Part shown: positions 15,021 through 16,267 of the stretch, piece after piece
How the letters are laid out: every line of letters starts with the position of its first letter
Numbering within the stretch: position 1 is the first letter of the stretch
NCBI GenBank assembly: GCA_026706325.1
Contig: JAPOYZ010000012.1
Location: forward strand, 1-16,267
Reading direction: 5' to 3'
DNA: 16,267 bases
Source of the DNA: Candidatus Aminicenantota bacterium
GTDB lineage: Bacteria > Acidobacteriota > UBA6911 > RPQK01 > JAJDTT01
Program-made: the position numbers and the translations under genes
Notes under the pieces: model-generated
The model's database searches: none
Told to the model about the DNA's origin: nothing
The model's input: the letters and a program-made list of their open reading frames with translations, nothing else

Positions 15021-16267
15021 ATGGCCGTCGGATTGAGACGCATCGGACCCGCCTTCATCGTGGGGGCCTGCATCATCGGACCGGGCAGCGTCACGCTCAT
15101 GTCGCGGACCGGCGCCGTCTACGGCTATTCCATGCTCTGGCTGGCCATCCTCGCCGGAGCCCTCATGGCGGGGTTTCTCGCCCTGTTCCTGCGATTCGGA
15201 CTCTACTCCCAAGAGACCTTCCTGGGGCTCACCTCCCGGAAGCTGGGCCCCTGGTTCGCCGTGGTCTGCGGTTTCTCCCTGGCCTCGGTGAACGCCACCT
15301 TCCAGTTCGGGAACAACCTGGGCGTCACTGCCGCCATGACCACTCTCTTTGGAGACATCCCCAAGATCGTCTGGCCCGTGGGCTTCACCCTGCTCTCCAT
15401 CGTCTTCCTTGCCGGCTTCCGGAACATCTACCTGTTGCTGGAAAGGTTGATGACCTTCTTCCTGGTCTTCATGGTCCTGGCCTTCGTGGCCAACCTGCTG
15501 TGGGCCGGCCCCGACTGGTTGTCTGCCATGAAGGGCGCGGCCATCCCCAATATTCCGGAGGGCGCCGACTGGCTCACGTTGGGCGGCCTGGTGGCCACGA
15601 CGTTCGTGATGGTGGCGGCCTTCTTCCAGGCCTACCTCGTCCGGGCCAAGGGCTGGAAGGAGGAGGATCTCTCCAGCGGAGTCACCGACACGGTGCTCGC
15701 ATCCATTCTCTACACGGCCATCGGGTGCGTGATCATGATGACGGCGGCCGCCGTGCTGTACCCGGGCGGACGTGTGGACAGCGCTGCGGGCATGGCGATG
15801 CAACTGGAGGGGGTCTTCGGACCGTACGCCCGGATCATCTTCTGCATCGGTTTCGGCACGGCCGCCTTCTCCAGCTTCGTGACCAACGCCATGGTCGGCG
15901 GGGTCCTGGTCAACGACGGGCTGGGCCTGGGCGGGAAGGTGAACTCTGGCACCACCAAGCTCATCGCCGGAATCATCCTGCTCATCGGCATGGCCACTGC
16001 CGTCGCCATCCTCCAGTCCGAGGCACCGGCGGATACAGGGGCCGCGTCGGCTTCCGTTGCCAAGAGCCAGTTGGAGATCCGGGCTCTCGCCCTGGCCCAG
16101 GCCTTGACTCTCCTCGCAATGCCTCTGGGCGTACTGGCCACGTTGCTGGCCTTCTTCGACCGGGACGCCATGGCGCGGCGTCCGTTGTCGCTGCCGGAAC
16201 GGGTCTTCGTCGTCGTGGGAGTCACCGTTCTCCTGGGAATCGCCGGCATGACAGCGCTCCGGGTGGT
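15021..16267 (+). CDS. Nramp-superfamily transporter, 3' end cut by window edge
   Basis: At least 415 residues of a polytopic membrane protein open to the window end with no stop. The start MAVGLRRIGPAFIVGACIIGPGSVTLMSRTGAVYGYSMLW aligns in pattern with Nramp helix 1, where classical members have DPGN; here it reads GPGS. Helix 6 reads VMVAAFFQAYLVRAKGW instead of the usual MPHNLYLHS type. So both canonical metal-ligand sets are missing while the overall architecture (about 11 helices, gap at LVRAKGWKEEDL) is Nramp-like. The substrate may therefore not be manganese or iron. ATG 15021 has GAGG at 15008-15011. It is divergent from the hydrolase gene, sharing a roughly 105-base upstream region beyond the intron. 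The usual family length means that only a few residues are missing. Confidence 0.85.
   Translation, partial: MAVGLRRIGPAFIVGACIIGPGSVTLMSRTGAVYGYSMLWLAILAGALMAGFLALFLRFGLYSQETFLGLTSRKLGPWFAVVCGFSLASVNATFQFGNNLGVTAAMTTLFGDIPKIVWPVGFTLLSIVFLAGFRNIYLLLERLMTFFLVFMVLAFVANLLWAGPDWLSAMKGAAIPNIPEGADWLTLGGLVATTFVMVAAFFQAYLVRAKGWKEEDLSSGVTDTVLASILYTAIGCVIMMTAAAVLYPGGRVDSAAGMAMQLEGVFGPYARIIFCIGFGTAAFSSFVTNAMVGGVLVNDGLGLGGKVNSGTTKLIAGIILLIGMATAVAILQSEAPADTGAASASVAKSQLEIRALALAQALTLLAMPLGVLATLLAFFDRDAMARRPLSLPERVFVVVGVTVLLGIAGMTALRV

Noticed and set aside
14841..15803. 320-codon antisense frame over the Nramp-like gene
   Set aside because: Its product is a low-complexity Gly/Glu/His/Gln-rich string, and the plus strand encodes a clear membrane protein.
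1..16267. CRISPR arrays, tRNA or rRNA genes
   Set aside because: No regularly spaced repeats of that type, no cloverleaf with a CCA-ready acceptor, and no rRNA-like stretch were seen by eye on either strand.

Overview
The window is GC-rich bacterial DNA with ordinary bacterial start signals. Several of its protein types are common in Acidobacteriota, Planctomycetota and related uncultured soil or marine bacteria: a Tat-exported sialidase-like protein, a secreted beta-propeller glycosidase-like protein, a Cache protein, a CocE/NonD hydrolase and an Nramp-like transporter lacking the usual ligands. That phylum placement is inference from gene content only; there is no rRNA or marker gene.

Layout. 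(1) 1-520, minus strand: a HigB-type toxin with a promoter and a palindromic operator, whose antitoxin probably begins at the left edge. (2) 522-3100, minus strand: an overlapping pair, a Tat-signal BNR/sialidase-like protein followed by a two-domain GNAT acetyltransferase. (3) 3182-3861, minus strand: a VapB/VapC (Phd/PIN) toxin-antitoxin pair with a 4-base overlap and a repeat-bearing promoter. (4) 3862-4330: gene-free repeat region with a 158-bp long palindrome, an 18-bp tandem duplication and the first copy of a 26-bp dispersed repeat. (5) 4331-8737, plus strand: a SAM methyltransferase, a secreted beta-propeller glycosidase-like protein and a secreted Cache/beta-sandwich protein, with further repeats between them. 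(6) 8981-12304, plus strand: a polyprenyl-phosphate mannose synthase-like GT2 followed by a TMTC-like membrane GT-C glycosyltransferase with a TPR tail. (7) 12315-14195, minus strand: a secreted CocE/NonD serine hydrolase, convergent with the TPR gene. (8) 14243-14892, minus strand: an apparently ORF-less group II intron of about 650 nt with a well-formed domain V and VI, in the leader of the hydrolase gene and just downstream of a perfect stem-loop. (9) 15021-end, plus strand: an Nramp-superfamily transporter running off the right edge.

How the parts fit. The GT2/TMTC-like pair makes biochemical sense as a donor-making enzyme and a donor-using enzyme: the GT2 would charge a polyprenyl phosphate with mannose or another hexose, and the GT-C protein would transfer it outside the membrane to a protein or glycan. 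Sialidase-like, glycosidase-like and Cache proteins point to a glycan-using, surface-active lifestyle. The two toxin-antitoxin loci, the palindrome, the dispersed repeats and the intron mark the gaps between operons as accessory DNA that has accumulated mobile or repetitive elements. The two observations most worth following are the ORF-less intron placed in a gene leader and the bacterial TMTC/DPM-synthase pair.
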